DNA of 64,000 nt from Nocardioides mangrovi (GTDB lineage: Bacteria; Actinomycetota; Actinomycetes; Propionibacteriales; Nocardioidaceae): positions 186,001 through 250,000 of the forward strand of contig NZ_JAIQZJ010000006.1 of NCBI RefSeq assembly GCF_020073815.1, written 5' to 3'. Below are positions 57,256 to 64,000 of this stretch, in pieces. The position numbers and the translations under genes were made by a program. Within the stretch, counting starts at the first letter, position 1; the number at the start of each line of letters is the position of its first letter. The notes beneath the pieces are model-generated. The model had not been told where the DNA came from. It made no database searches and saw only the letters and a list, made by a program, of their open reading frames with translations.

Positions 57256-57272
57256 ATCCGCCCCGAGCGGAT
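57256..57272. promoter_or_regulatory. ClgR/PopR-type box before the clpP pair
   Basis: ATCCGC-CCCGA-GCGGAT has perfect 6-bp arms and the CGC-N5-GCG spacing described for ClgR operators. It lies 40 bases before the clpP ATG. A matching palindrome is upstream of the ClgR-like gene (60682-60700). Confidence 0.55.
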
Positions 57273-57311
57273 TCGCTGGAACGCCGGGGTCGTACGCCGA
57301 AGTCTGGAGGC

Positions 57312-57929
57312 ATGACCCAGACACCCAACCTCGCCGGGCTCTCGGCCGCCGACCGGCTGCTGCACCAGCGGATCATCGTCCTCGGCCAGGAGGTCGACGA
57401 CGCGATCGCCAACAAGATCTGCGCGGAGCTCCTGCTGCTCTCCGCCGAGGATCCCCACCGCGACATCGCCCTCTACATCAACTCCCCGGGCGGGAGCGTG
57501 ACCGCCGGGCTGGCCATCTACGACACCATGCGGCTGATCCCGAACGACGTGAGCACGCTCGCGATGGGGCTGGCGGCGAGCATGGGCCAGTTCCTGCTCT
57601 CGGCCGGCACACCAGGCAAGCGCTACGCGCTGCCGCACTCGCGCATCCTCATGCACCAGGGCTCCGCAGGGATCGGCGGCACCGCGATCGACATCGAGAT
57701 CCAGGCCGAGAACCTCGAGCACGTGAAGAACGTCCTCATCGGCCTGATCGCCGAGCACACCGGGCAGCCGGTCGACCAGGTCGAGCGGGACTCGCTGCGG
57801 GACCGGTGGTTCACCGCCGAGCAGGCGCGCGACTACGGCTTCGTCGACGCGGTGCTGACCGAGATCAGCGCGGTCACCCCCGCGCGTACGGCGGCCGCAT
57901 TCGGCGCGGCGTTCGGCGTCGCCCGATGA
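57312..57929 (+). CDS. clpP: ATP-dependent Clp protease proteolytic subunit (first of pair)
   Basis: Serine peptidase subunit of the Clp barrel, 205 residues. Catalytic Ser90 ([12 protein letters not shown]), His115 (RILMHQ) and Asp164 (SLRDRWF) keep the canonical 25 and 49 residue spacings. [18 protein letters not shown] is the conserved N-terminal signature. The 8-residue N-terminal tail before the handle is short. GGAGG is only one base from the ATG. Paired and coupled with a second clpP; by analogy to Streptomyces this is a second, PopR-type clpP pair rather than the essential one, supported by the ClgR/PopR-like regulator nearby. Confidence 0.93.
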   Translation: MTQTPNLAGLSAADRLLHQRIIVLGQEVDDAIANKICAELLLLSAEDPHRDIALYINSPGGSVTAGLAIYDTMRLIPNDVSTLAMGLAASMGQFLLSAGTPGKRYALPHSRILMHQGSAGIGGTAIDIEIQAENLEHVKNVLIGLIAEHTGQPVDQVERDSLRDRWFTAEQARDYGFVDAVLTEISAVTPARTAAAFGAAFGVAR

Positions 57930-58528
57930 GCCAGTACACAATCCCCAGCGTCGTCGAGAAGACCCATCGCGGCGAGCGCGCGGTCGACATCTACAGCCGG
58001 CTGCTCACCGACCGCATCGTCTACATCGGCACCGAGATCGACGACGGCGTGGCCAACGTCGTCATCGCCCAGCTGCTGCACCTGGAGTCGGAGAGCCCCG
58101 ACTCGCCCATCGACCTCTACCTCAACAGCCCGGGCGGGTCGGTGACGGCGATGCTCGCGATCTACGACGCGATGCAGTTCATCCGCTCCGAGATCGGCAC
58201 CACCTGCGTCGGGCAGGCCGCCTCGTCGGCCGCCGTCCTGCTGGCGGCGGGGTCGCCCGGACGCCGGATGGTGCTGCCGCACGCCCGGGTCGTGCTCCAC
58301 CAGCCGTCGGGCGGGGGACAGGGTGCGCTGCCCGACCTCGCCGTCCAGGCGAAGGAGATCGCGCGGGTCCGCGCCGAGATGGAGCAGATCCTCTCCCAGC
58401 ACACCGGCCGGTCGGTCGAGCAGGTCCGCGACGACACGGACCGCGACCTGGTCCTGTCAGCGGACGCCGCGGTCGCGTACGGCATCGTCGACGGGGTACT
58501 CGACTCGCGGAAGAAAGTCCCCGTCTGA
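57926..58528 (+). CDS. clpP: ATP-dependent Clp protease proteolytic subunit (second of pair)
   Basis: Second Clp peptidase subunit, 200 residues. Ser100 ([13 protein letters not shown]), His125 ([10 protein letters not shown]) and Asp174 ([20 protein letters not shown]) form the triad with standard spacing. The N-terminus ([20 protein letters not shown]) is of the ClpP2 type, with the SRLL handle entry. ATG overlaps the first clpP stop (ATGA), so the two are co-translated and probably assemble a mixed two-ring barrel as in other actinobacteria. Confidence 0.93.
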   Translation: MSQYTIPSVVEKTHRGERAVDIYSRLLTDRIVYIGTEIDDGVANVVIAQLLHLESESPDSPIDLYLNSPGGSVTAMLAIYDAMQFIRSEIGTTCVGQAASSAAVLLAAGSPGRRMVLPHARVVLHQPSGGGQGALPDLAVQAKEIARVRAEMEQILSQHTGRSVEQVRDDTDRDLVLSADAAVAYGIVDGVLDSRKKVPV

Positions 58529-58542
58529 GAGGTTCCGCCCGC

Positions 58543-59340
58543 ATGACCGCACCCAGCACTGCGCCCAGCGCCGAGCTCGTCGACCGCGTCATCGCGGCCC
58601 TCCGACTCAACCACGACGTCCTCGTCACCCTCGTGCCCCACCTCTCCGAGGAGCAGCTCACCGGCCCGAGCGGCGCGTCCGAGTGGACGATCGCCCAGGT
58701 CCTCTCCCACCTCGGCAGCGGTGCGGAGATCAGCCGCAAGCCGATCGCGCGGGCGGTCGGACTCGACGTCGCCGACGAGGACAACCAGTCCATCTGGGCT
58801 CGCTGGGACGGCTCGACCCCGATCGACCAGGCGGCCGGTTTCGTCGAGCACGACACCGCGCTCGTCGACCTGGTCGAGCGGCTGTCCGACGAGGACAAGG
58901 CGTCGGCGACGATCGACATGGGCTTCCTGCCCGAGCCGGTCCCGCTCGTGGTGGCGCTGGGGATGCGGCTCAACGAGGTCGCCAACCACGTCTGGGACGT
59001 GCGGGTCGGGCTCGACCCGGCCGCGGAGGTCGACGACGAGACCGCTGCGGTGCTCGTGGAGCTCTACCAGGGCCCGCTGGCCTTCCTGCTGGGCTTCTCC
59101 GGCAAGGCCGACCAGGTCGACGGCTCCGTGCTGCTCGCGGTCCCCGGCGCGGGGATCGAGATCGCCGACGCGGTCACCGTCGTCGGGTCCGCCGACGCGC
59201 CGGACGCGACGCTGACCGGCCCGAGCGGTGCGACCGTGCGGCTGATCAGCGGGCGCCTCACGCCTGAGCACAGCGACGGTGTCGAGGTCTCCGGTGCGGT
59301 GTCGCTCGAGGACCTGCGGAAGGTCTTCCCGGGCTACTGA
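58543..59340 (+). CDS. Maleylpyruvate isomerase-family (MDMPI/DinB fold) protein
   Basis: Protein of 265 residues with the four-helix metal-binding fold of mycothiol-dependent maleylpyruvate isomerases. EWTIAQVLSHLGSGAEISRK (about 47-66) contains the first His ligand, and LGMRLNEVANHVWDVRVGLD (about 139-158) the second Glu/His pair. The C-terminal beta domain ends LTPEHSDGVEVSGAVSLEDL. Family members use mycothiol or act as metal-dependent transferases; the substrate is unknown. It starts 15 bases after the clpP pair and may be transcribed with it. Its stop lies in a 12-bp direct repeat shared with the convergent gene's end. Confidence 0.83.
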   Translation: MTAPSTAPSAELVDRVIAALRLNHDVLVTLVPHLSEEQLTGPSGASEWTIAQVLSHLGSGAEISRKPIARAVGLDVADEDNQSIWARWDGSTPIDQAAGFVEHDTALVDLVERLSDEDKASATIDMGFLPEPVPLVVALGMRLNEVANHVWDVRVGLDPAAEVDDETAAVLVELYQGPLAFLLGFSGKADQVDGSVLLAVPGAGIEIADAVTVVGSADAPDATLTGPSGATVRLISGRLTPEHSDGVEVSGAVSLEDLRKVFPGY

Positions 59341-59347
59341 GCCCGGG

Positions 59348-60199
59348 CTACTGGGCGGGCGGGGCCAGCTCCCACGCCAGGGCGTCCGCCGGTCGGTCCA
59401 CCATCACCTTGGCCGCGCCGTTGTCGAAGGCGGCCTGGTAGGTGGACTCGGTGACCCAGCGTGCGTAGACGGCGATCCCGCGGGCGGCCAGGTCGGCGGT
59501 GTAGTCAGGCGTGATCGAGGCGGGAGCCTGGGTCACGTACGACGCACCGGTCGCGGCCACCTCGTCGTTGGTGGGCTGGCAGGCGATGGTGTCGCTGAGC
59601 TTGAGGCCGATGGGGAGGCCGGCGTCGTGGAGCGCCGGGAGGTCGCCGAGGTCGCACGTGCTCGACGGCTGCTTGTAGAAGCTCACGCTCGCCCCGGACT
59701 CAGCGACGTAGTCGGCGATCCCCTGCGGGTCCGCGACGCCGTTGCGCAGCTCGACCATGAGCGGCACGCCGTACCGCGCGGAGGCGTTCACGATCCCCCG
59801 CAACGTGGCGACGGGCTCGCCCCCGAGGGTGCGGATCTGGCTGACCTGGTCCCAGGTGGCGTCGGCGACCCGATCGGTCGGGAGCACGCCCTCGGGCAGG
59901 GTCGCGGGGTCGGCGACGCGCTCCCAGGTGTCGTCGTGCCAGATGATGTGGTGGTTGTCGGCGAGCCGCCAGACGTCGACCTCGCACGTCGCGCCCGGGA
60001 CCGCGGCGACGTCGGCCAGCGCCGCGACGGTGTCCTCGTTGGTGACCGCGGCGTCGTAGGTGCGGCACCGGTGTCCGATGAGCACGCTGCCGTCGAGTGC
60101 GGAGGCGGGCGGCGCGACGATGAGGGGCGCCGCCACCACCAGGGGGAGGACGGCGAGGACGAGGTGCCGGACGAGGGCGCGGCGCGGGTGCGTGGCCAT
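59348..60199 (-). CDS. Secreted glycerophosphodiester phosphodiesterase-family protein
   Basis: Exported GDPD-type TIM-barrel protein, 283 residues, with a signal peptide (HLVLAVLPLVVAAPLIVAPP to ASA, residues 12-34). GHRCRTYDAAVTNEDTVAAL (about 42-61) is the first catalytic segment, with His, Arg and Asn-Glu, and CEVDVWRLADNHHIIWHDDT (about 73-92) holds the metal-binding Glu/Asp and catalytic His-Asp. VELRNG and KVMVDRPADAL follow in place of the usual ELK and D(R/T)P motifs. It may hydrolyse glycerophosphodiesters outside the cell. ATG 60199 follows CGGAGG. Confidence 0.84.
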   Translation of the reverse strand: MATHPRRALVRHLVLAVLPLVVAAPLIVAPPASALDGSVLIGHRCRTYDAAVTNEDTVAALADVAAVPGATCEVDVWRLADNHHIIWHDDTWERVADPATLPEGVLPTDRVADATWDQVSQIRTLGGEPVATLRGIVNASARYGVPLMVELRNGVADPQGIADYVAESGASVSFYKQPSSTCDLGDLPALHDAGLPIGLKLSDTIACQPTNDEVAATGASYVTQAPASITPDYTADLAARGIAVYARWVTESTYQAAFDNGAAKVMVDRPADALAWELAPPAQ

Positions 60200-60312
60200 G
60201 GCGGCCTCCGGGGTCGGGGACGGAAGGTGCCAGTAGACGACCGGGTTCCCGCGATCAGCTCCGAACGGCCATCGGCATCCCCAATTTTGGAAGCACGGCC
60301 GCGGCGCCCCGC

Positions 60313-60633
60313 TCAGGCGGCCAGGCAGACGGGGCCGGAGATCGCGCCGGTGCCGAGCCGCCGGCTCACCCGGGTGGTCAGGTCCACCAGGCGCAGCCCG
60401 AGGGCGCCGGCGACCGCTCCGAGCACCTCGGAGCTGGGCTCCTTGAGGCCGCGCTCGACCTCGGAGAGGTACTGCGTCGAGACGCCGGCCTCCCGGGCCA
60501 CGTCGGCGAGCGTGCGCTCCGCCGTACGCCGCTCCTCGCGGAGCTCGTGCCCGACGGCCTCGCGCCACAGCGGCTCGGGCTCGGGAGTCGACTCGTGCGC
60601 GGGCTGGTGCGGGAAGGCCAGGACGTCACCCAT
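60313..60633 (-). CDS. XRE-family regulator of the ClgR/PopR type
   Basis: Small DNA-binding protein, 106 residues. The helix-turn-helix is RTLADVAREAGVSTQYLSEV (about 41-60), followed by ERGLKEPSSEVLGAVAGALG, the core that marks ClgR/PopR activators of clp genes; Ala-rich ends such as SGPVCLAA in this family are degradation signals. The clpP pair is less than 2 kb away. ATG 60633 is 6 bases after TACCGT (60640-60645), a leaderless start, and a CGTTCGC-N5-GCGAACG palindrome lies at 60682-60700, pointing to self-activation. Whether it is ClgR itself or a PopR-like relative cannot be decided. Confidence 0.8.
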   Translation of the reverse strand: MGDVLAFPHQPAHESTPEPEPLWREAVGHELREERRTAERTLADVAREAGVSTQYLSEVERGLKEPSSEVLGAVAGALGLRLVDLTTRVSRRLGTGAISGPVCLAA

Positions 60634-60681
60634 GGGCTGACGGTACGCCTGCCGTCGCCTGCGTGGGGACCTCCGGCGCGG

Positions 60682-60700
60682 CGTTCGCGATGGGCGAACG
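60682..60700. promoter_or_regulatory. ClgR/PopR-type box before its own regulator gene
   Basis: CGTTCGCGATGGGCGAACG is a perfect 7-bp-arm palindrome with a 5-bp centre (CGC-N5-GCG). It lies 37-55 bases upstream of the predicted -10 of the ClgR-like gene, a position suited to activation. Confidence 0.72.
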
Positions 60701-60754
60701 TGCGGGGTCGTCAGCCGGAACCCGCCCGACGCGCCGATGCCTCCCGGCGTGGTG

Positions 60755-60788
60755 AGCGGGTTTCCCCGGGCAGCCGGGGAAACCCGCT
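60755..60788 (-). terminator. Strong hairpin terminator of the ltp operon
   Basis: AGCGGGTTTCCCCGG (60755-60769) and CCGGGGAAACCCGCT (60774-60788) are perfect 15-bp arms with a GCAG loop, 9 bases after the ltp3 stop on the minus strand. Confidence 0.68.
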
Positions 60789-60797
60789 GCTGCGCGG

Positions 60798-61964
60798 CTA
60801 GTTGCTCGGCTTCTCGGCGCCGACGACCCACATCGCGAAGAACTGCGAGCCGCCGCCGTAGGCGTGGCCGAGGGCCTTGCGGGCGCCGTCGACCTGGTGC
60901 TCGCCGGCTGCGCCGCGGACCTGGAGGGCGGCCTCGCCGAAGCGGAGCATGCCGGAGGCGCCGATCGGGTTGGAGGAGAGCACACCGCCCGAGCAGTTGA
61001 CCGGCAGGACGCCGTCCATGGCGGTGCCGCCGGACTCGGTGAGCCGCCAGCCGCCGCCGTTCTCCTCGGCGAAGCCGAGCGACTCCAGCCACATCGGCTC
61101 GAACCACGAGAAGGGTACGTAGATCTCGGCGCAGTCGATCTCGTCGATCGGGCTGGTGATGCCGGCCTGCTTCCACAGCGCGGCCGCCGCGTCGCGGGAC
61201 GCCTGCGGGTTGACCTGGTCGCGCTCGGCGGCCGTGGTGGCCTCCGACCGCATCACGGTGCCGTGGATCCAGGCCGGGTTGGGCGAGGCCTTGGCGGTGT
61301 CCTCGTCGACGATCACGAGCGCGCACGCGCCGTCGGAGGACGGGCAGGTCTCGTCGTACCGGATCGGGTCCCACAGCATCTGGGACGCGAGCACGGACTC
61401 GACGGTGGTGCCCTCGTTGTGGAGGTGCGCGTAGGGGTTCTTGAGCGCGTTGTTGCGGTCCTTGGCGGCCACGATCGCGCCGACGTGCGTCGGGGCCTCG
61501 GACCGTCGGATGTAGGAGCGCACGTGCGGGGCGAAGTAGCCGCCCGCACCGGCGTGCACCGGCATGTTGAACGGCAGCGGCACCGACAGCGCCCACATCG
61601 CGTTGGACTCGGACTGCTTCTCGTAGGCGACCGTGAGCACCTTCTTGTGCACGCCGGCCTGGACGAGCGACGACGCGACGATCGCGGTCGAGCCGCCGAC
61701 CGAGCCCGCGGTGTGCACGCGCAGCAGCGGCTTGCCGGCCGCGCCGAGCGCCTCCGCGAGGAAGAGCTCGGGCATCATCACGCCCTCGAAGAGGTCGGGC
61801 GCCTTGCCCACGACGATCGCGTCGATCTCGTCGAGGGTCATGCCGGCGTCCTCGAGGGCCCGGTCGATCGCCTCGCGACACAGGCCGGCCATCGAGACGT
61901 CGAGTCGCTTGGCGCGGTGGTGGGTCTGGCCGACGCCGACCACCGCGGCGGGCTGCTTGGCCAT
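60798..61964 (-). CDS. ltp3: Lipid-transfer/thiolase-fold protein Ltp3
   Basis: Thiolase-superfamily protein of the SCP2-thiolase/aldolase type, 388 residues. AAVVGVGQTHHRAKRLDVSM starts the fold; LRVHTAGSVGGSTAIVASSL (about 84-103), MLWDPIRYDETCPSSDGACA (about 195-214) and NCSGGVLSSNPIGASGMLRF (about 328-347) are conserved Ltp segments; GHAYGGGSQFFAM is near the C-terminus. In Rhodococcus, ltp3/ltp4 are needed for C24-branched sterol side-chain breakdown. Order with ltp4 and the DUF35 gene matches Rv3521-Rv3523 as recalled. ATG overlaps the ltp4 stop. Confidence 0.87.
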   Translation of the reverse strand: MAKQPAAVVGVGQTHHRAKRLDVSMAGLCREAIDRALEDAGMTLDEIDAIVVGKAPDLFEGVMMPELFLAEALGAAGKPLLRVHTAGSVGGSTAIVASSLVQAGVHKKVLTVAYEKQSESNAMWALSVPLPFNMPVHAGAGGYFAPHVRSYIRRSEAPTHVGAIVAAKDRNNALKNPYAHLHNEGTTVESVLASQMLWDPIRYDETCPSSDGACALVIVDEDTAKASPNPAWIHGTVMRSEATTAAERDQVNPQASRDAAAALWKQAGITSPIDEIDCAEIYVPFSWFEPMWLESLGFAEENGGGWRLTESGGTAMDGVLPVNCSGGVLSSNPIGASGMLRFGEAALQVRGAAGEHQVDGARKALGHAYGGGSQFFAMWVVGAEKPSN

Positions 61965-63031
61965 CAGTTGCTCGCCCCTTCGGGAGTAGAGACCAGGGTG
62001 CACAGGAGGTTCTGCTGGAGGGCCGGTCCGGACGTCGCGTGTCCGACACCCTTGGCGACCTCGCCGGACCAGATCCGGGTGGCGACCTCGCCGATCCGGA
62101 TGCCGCCGCCCGAGAACATCGGGTTGCTGGTGAGCGCGCCGCCGGACGGGTTGATCCGTACGTCGTCGGCGAGCCCCAGCTCGCGGCGCAGGATCAGCTC
62201 CTGGTGGCTGAAGGGTGCGTGGAGCTCCGCCACCTCGACGCCGTTCAGGTCGACCGCAGCGGCAGCCCGCTCGGCGGACGGGGACCGGGTGAGGTCGCGG
62301 GTGCCCATGCCCATCGGGTCGATGTAGTGGGACAGCCCGCTGATCCAGGCCGGCTTGTCACGGACGTCGCGGGCCTTGTCGTCGGCGGCGAGCACGATCG
62401 CGGCCGCTCCGTCGGTGACGGGGGAGCAGTCGTGCTTGCGGAGCGGGTCGGCGTACATCGGCTTCGCGAGCAGCTCCTCGACCGACGAGCCGCCCTTGCG
62501 GATGGACCAGTCGTTCTTCTCCGCGTCGGTCAACGACCGGTTGGCGACCTCGGCCATCGCCGTCTCGTCCCAGACGCCGGCGTCGATCCCGGCGCGCGCC
62601 TGCAGCCCCGCGAGCGACACGGTGTCCGGCCACAGTGGCGTCATCGTGTACGGCTCGAGCTGGAGGCCGAGGGTACGGCGGAGCACGCCCGCCGACGACT
62701 TGCCGAAGGCGTAGACGAGCGCGGTGTCGACCTCGCCGGTCTGGATCTTCAGCCAGGCCTCGTACATCGCCCACGCGAGATCCATCTCGACGTGCGACTC
62801 GTTGACCGGCGGGATGACGCCGATCGCGTCGACCGCCGACACGAAGGAGAAGGACCGGCCGGCCAGGTAGTCGGAGGACCCCGAGCACCAGAAGCCGATG
62901 TCGCGGCGAGTCCAGCCGGTCTGCTCGTAGCACTCCGCGAGCAGCGGGACGAGCATCTCCACGCACGTCGGCGACCCGTCGAACTCGGGCATCTGTCGCT
63001 GGGCGAACCCGACGACGGCAACGTCTCTCAT
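61964..63031 (-). CDS. ltp4: Lipid-transfer/thiolase-fold protein Ltp4
   Basis: Second SCP2-thiolase-like protein, 355 residues, probably a partner of Ltp3 and the DUF35 protein in sterol side-chain retro-aldol cleavage. VAVVGFAQRQMPEFDGSPTC leads the N-terminus; GFWCSGSSDYLAG (about 46-58), RKHDCSPVTDGAAAIVLAAD (about 198-217) and INPSGGALTSNPMFSGGGIR (about 295-314) are diagnostic. Its length equals the approximately 354 residues of Rv3522. It follows the DUF35 gene by 10 bases, and its TGA overlaps the ltp3 ATG (TGATG). Confidence 0.87.
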   Translation of the reverse strand: MRDVAVVGFAQRQMPEFDGSPTCVEMLVPLLAECYEQTGWTRRDIGFWCSGSSDYLAGRSFSFVSAVDAIGVIPPVNESHVEMDLAWAMYEAWLKIQTGEVDTALVYAFGKSSAGVLRRTLGLQLEPYTMTPLWPDTVSLAGLQARAGIDAGVWDETAMAEVANRSLTDAEKNDWSIRKGGSSVEELLAKPMYADPLRKHDCSPVTDGAAAIVLAADDKARDVRDKPAWISGLSHYIDPMGMGTRDLTRSPSAERAAAAVDLNGVEVAELHAPFSHQELILRRELGLADDVRINPSGGALTSNPMFSGGGIRIGEVATRIWSGEVAKGVGHATSGPALQQNLLCTLVSTPEGASN

Positions 63032-63041
63032 CCTCAGTCCC

Positions 63042-63992
63042 TCACAGGTGGTTGCGGTAGGTCTCGTAGTCGGCGTCGGGATCGCCGGTGGGCTCGAAGT
63101 GATCGATGTTCTCCAGGGAGTACGTCCACTCGGTCTCGGGCTTCCACACGGCCTTCACGCGCATGCCCATCCGCACCTCGGCGGCCTCGACGCCGAGGAT
63201 CAGGTGCAGGATCGCGATGTCCGCGCCGTCGAGCAGCACGTACGCCGAGACGTACGGCGGAGTGATCTTCTGGCCCAGGAACGGCACGTTCACGATGCAG
63301 AAGGTCGTGATGGTGCCGGTCTGCGACACCTCGACCTCCTCCGCGGTCGGTGTGCCGTCGGACGGGCAGGCGCTGCGCGGTGGGACGTAGACCTTCTGGC
63401 AGGTGGGGCAGCGCTGGCCGACGATCCGACCCTCGTTGAGGCCGCGGTAGAACGCGGACTCCTCGGGGCTCGCGGCGTACAGGTAGTCGAGCGAGACCGG
63501 GACGATGACGCCGGAGACCGGGTTGTCGCCGATCGCCTCGACCCCGGTGGGGCCGGAGGCGGACAGCGGCTCGAAGACGAGGTCGGTGATCGCGCCGATG
63601 CGTTCAGCGGCCCAGCGCGCCTGCACCCGCATCCCGGTCGAGACCTCGTCGGGGGAGGAGACGTCGAGCGCGTGCAGGATCGGGACGTCGGCCCCGTCGA
63701 GCAGCACGAGCGCGAACGCGAACGGGCGGTCGAAGGGCTGGTCCTTGACCGGCTCGGGGACCCACGTCCAGGAGGTGACGGTGCCCGTGGGGGCGACCTC
63801 GACGAAGTCGGTCGTGGCCTCGTGGGTGACCGGGTCGAACTCCAGCGGGGGTACGACGACCTTGCCCTCCGACGTGCGTCCGCCGACGACGACGCCGTCG
63901 CGAAGGCCCGTGAGGAAACGACCGAGCACCGGCCCGGTCGATCGGGTGTAGTCGAACGCTACGGTGACCGGTGCTGACAGTGTTCGTGTCAT
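63042..63992 (-). CDS. Tandem DUF35 (OB-fold) protein of the ltp operon
   Basis: Acyl-CoA-associated OB-fold protein, 316 residues, made of two DUF35 units (about 15-130 and 165-295). Only the second has the zinc ribbon, QRCPTCQKVYVPPRSACP (about 193-210); the first has lost the Cys residues (VVVGGRTSEGKVVVPPLEFD). Paired OB strands: FALVLLDGADVPILHALDV and AYVLLDGADIAILHLILGV. DUF35 proteins form complexes with Ltp aldolases in steroid degradation, so this is probably the shared partner of Ltp3/Ltp4, as for Rv3521. ATG 63992 is 8 bases from the window edge, so its promoter is not visible. Confidence 0.85.
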   Translation of the reverse strand: MTRTLSAPVTVAFDYTRSTGPVLGRFLTGLRDGVVVGGRTSEGKVVVPPLEFDPVTHEATTDFVEVAPTGTVTSWTWVPEPVKDQPFDRPFAFALVLLDGADVPILHALDVSSPDEVSTGMRVQARWAAERIGAITDLVFEPLSASGPTGVEAIGDNPVSGVIVPVSLDYLYAASPEESAFYRGLNEGRIVGQRCPTCQKVYVPPRSACPSDGTPTAEEVEVSQTGTITTFCIVNVPFLGQKITPPYVSAYVLLDGADIAILHLILGVEAAEVRMGMRVKAVWKPETEWTYSLENIDHFEPTGDPDADYETYRNHL

Positions 63993-64000
63993 GGTCCGAA

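Overview
The window is high-GC DNA dominated by actinobacterial gene families. Leaderless starts are frequent (an extended -10 hexamer 6-8 bases before ATG or GTG), stop/start overlaps are common, and a KstR/KstR2-type steroid catabolism regulon is present. Gene content fits the family Nocardioidaceae, most likely Nocardioides; that placement is inference from gene families, not from a marker gene. No rRNA, tRNA, CRISPR array, transposase or phage gene was recognised.

Layout. 1-4.8 kb: a cut old-yellow-enzyme gene, a MerR/DICT regulator coupled to a secreted FAD oxidase lipoprotein, and a TetR/SDR pair. 4.8-8.5 kb: the hsaA-hsaD-hsaC-hsaB operon (steroid ring A/B cleavage) behind a KstR operator. 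8.5-18.3 kb: an 88-bp repeat and accessory genes (GrpB-like protein, secreted beta-helix protein, SDR, DUF1304, MFS transporter, hydrolase-LuxR fusion, ICMT-like methyltransferase, SQR-like flavoprotein, a 50-residue small gene). 17.9-27.0 kb: the first KstR2 block. fadD3-fadE31-fadE32-fadE33 plus an NTF2-like and a cupin gene run on the minus strand; fadE30-ipdF-kstR2-fadA6 run on the plus strand; a KstR2 operator lies between. 27-44 kb: unrelated genes (MMPL transporter, LuxR/sortase F/DUF4397 cluster, secreted hydrolase, M4 metalloprotease, amidohydrolase, GNAT, two-component system facing an ABC exporter). 44.1-49.3 kb: the second KstR2 block, echA20-ipdA-ipdB-ipdC on the minus strand and two SDRs on the plus strand, around an operator identical to the first. 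49.3-53.0 kb: a GH31 glycosidase and an AbiEi-type gene bracketed by inverted 88-bp repeats. 53.0-55.5 kb: fadA5 and cyp125, divergent around two KstR operators. 55.5-60.8 kb: methionine aminopeptidase, aldo/keto reductase, a clpP pair, a maleylpyruvate-isomerase-fold protein, a GDPD and a ClgR/PopR-like regulator. 60.8-64 kb: ltp3-ltp4-DUF35 (sterol side-chain thiolase-like proteins).

How the genes work together. CYP125 and FadA5 (and probably Ltp3/Ltp4 with the DUF35 partner, for branched sterols) act on the sterol side chain. HsaA/B hydroxylate and HsaC/D cleave ring A. FadD3 activates the remaining two-ring propionate (HIP). FadE30, IpdF, IpdC, EchA20, IpdAB, FadA6 and FadE31-33 then degrade rings C and D. 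KstR (gene not in this window) would control the hsa, cyp125 and fadA5 promoters; KstR2 (in the window) would control the two ring C/D blocks. Gene order within each block closely matches that recalled for Mycobacterium tuberculosis, but the blocks are rearranged and interrupted.

The features least explained by known families are the 88-bp palindromic repeats (one inverted pair around the AbiEi-type gene, with a 10-bp core that is flipped in one copy), the NTF2/cupin pair appended to the fadE operon, and the sortase F/DUF4397 cluster with a receiver that lacks its phospho-acceptor.
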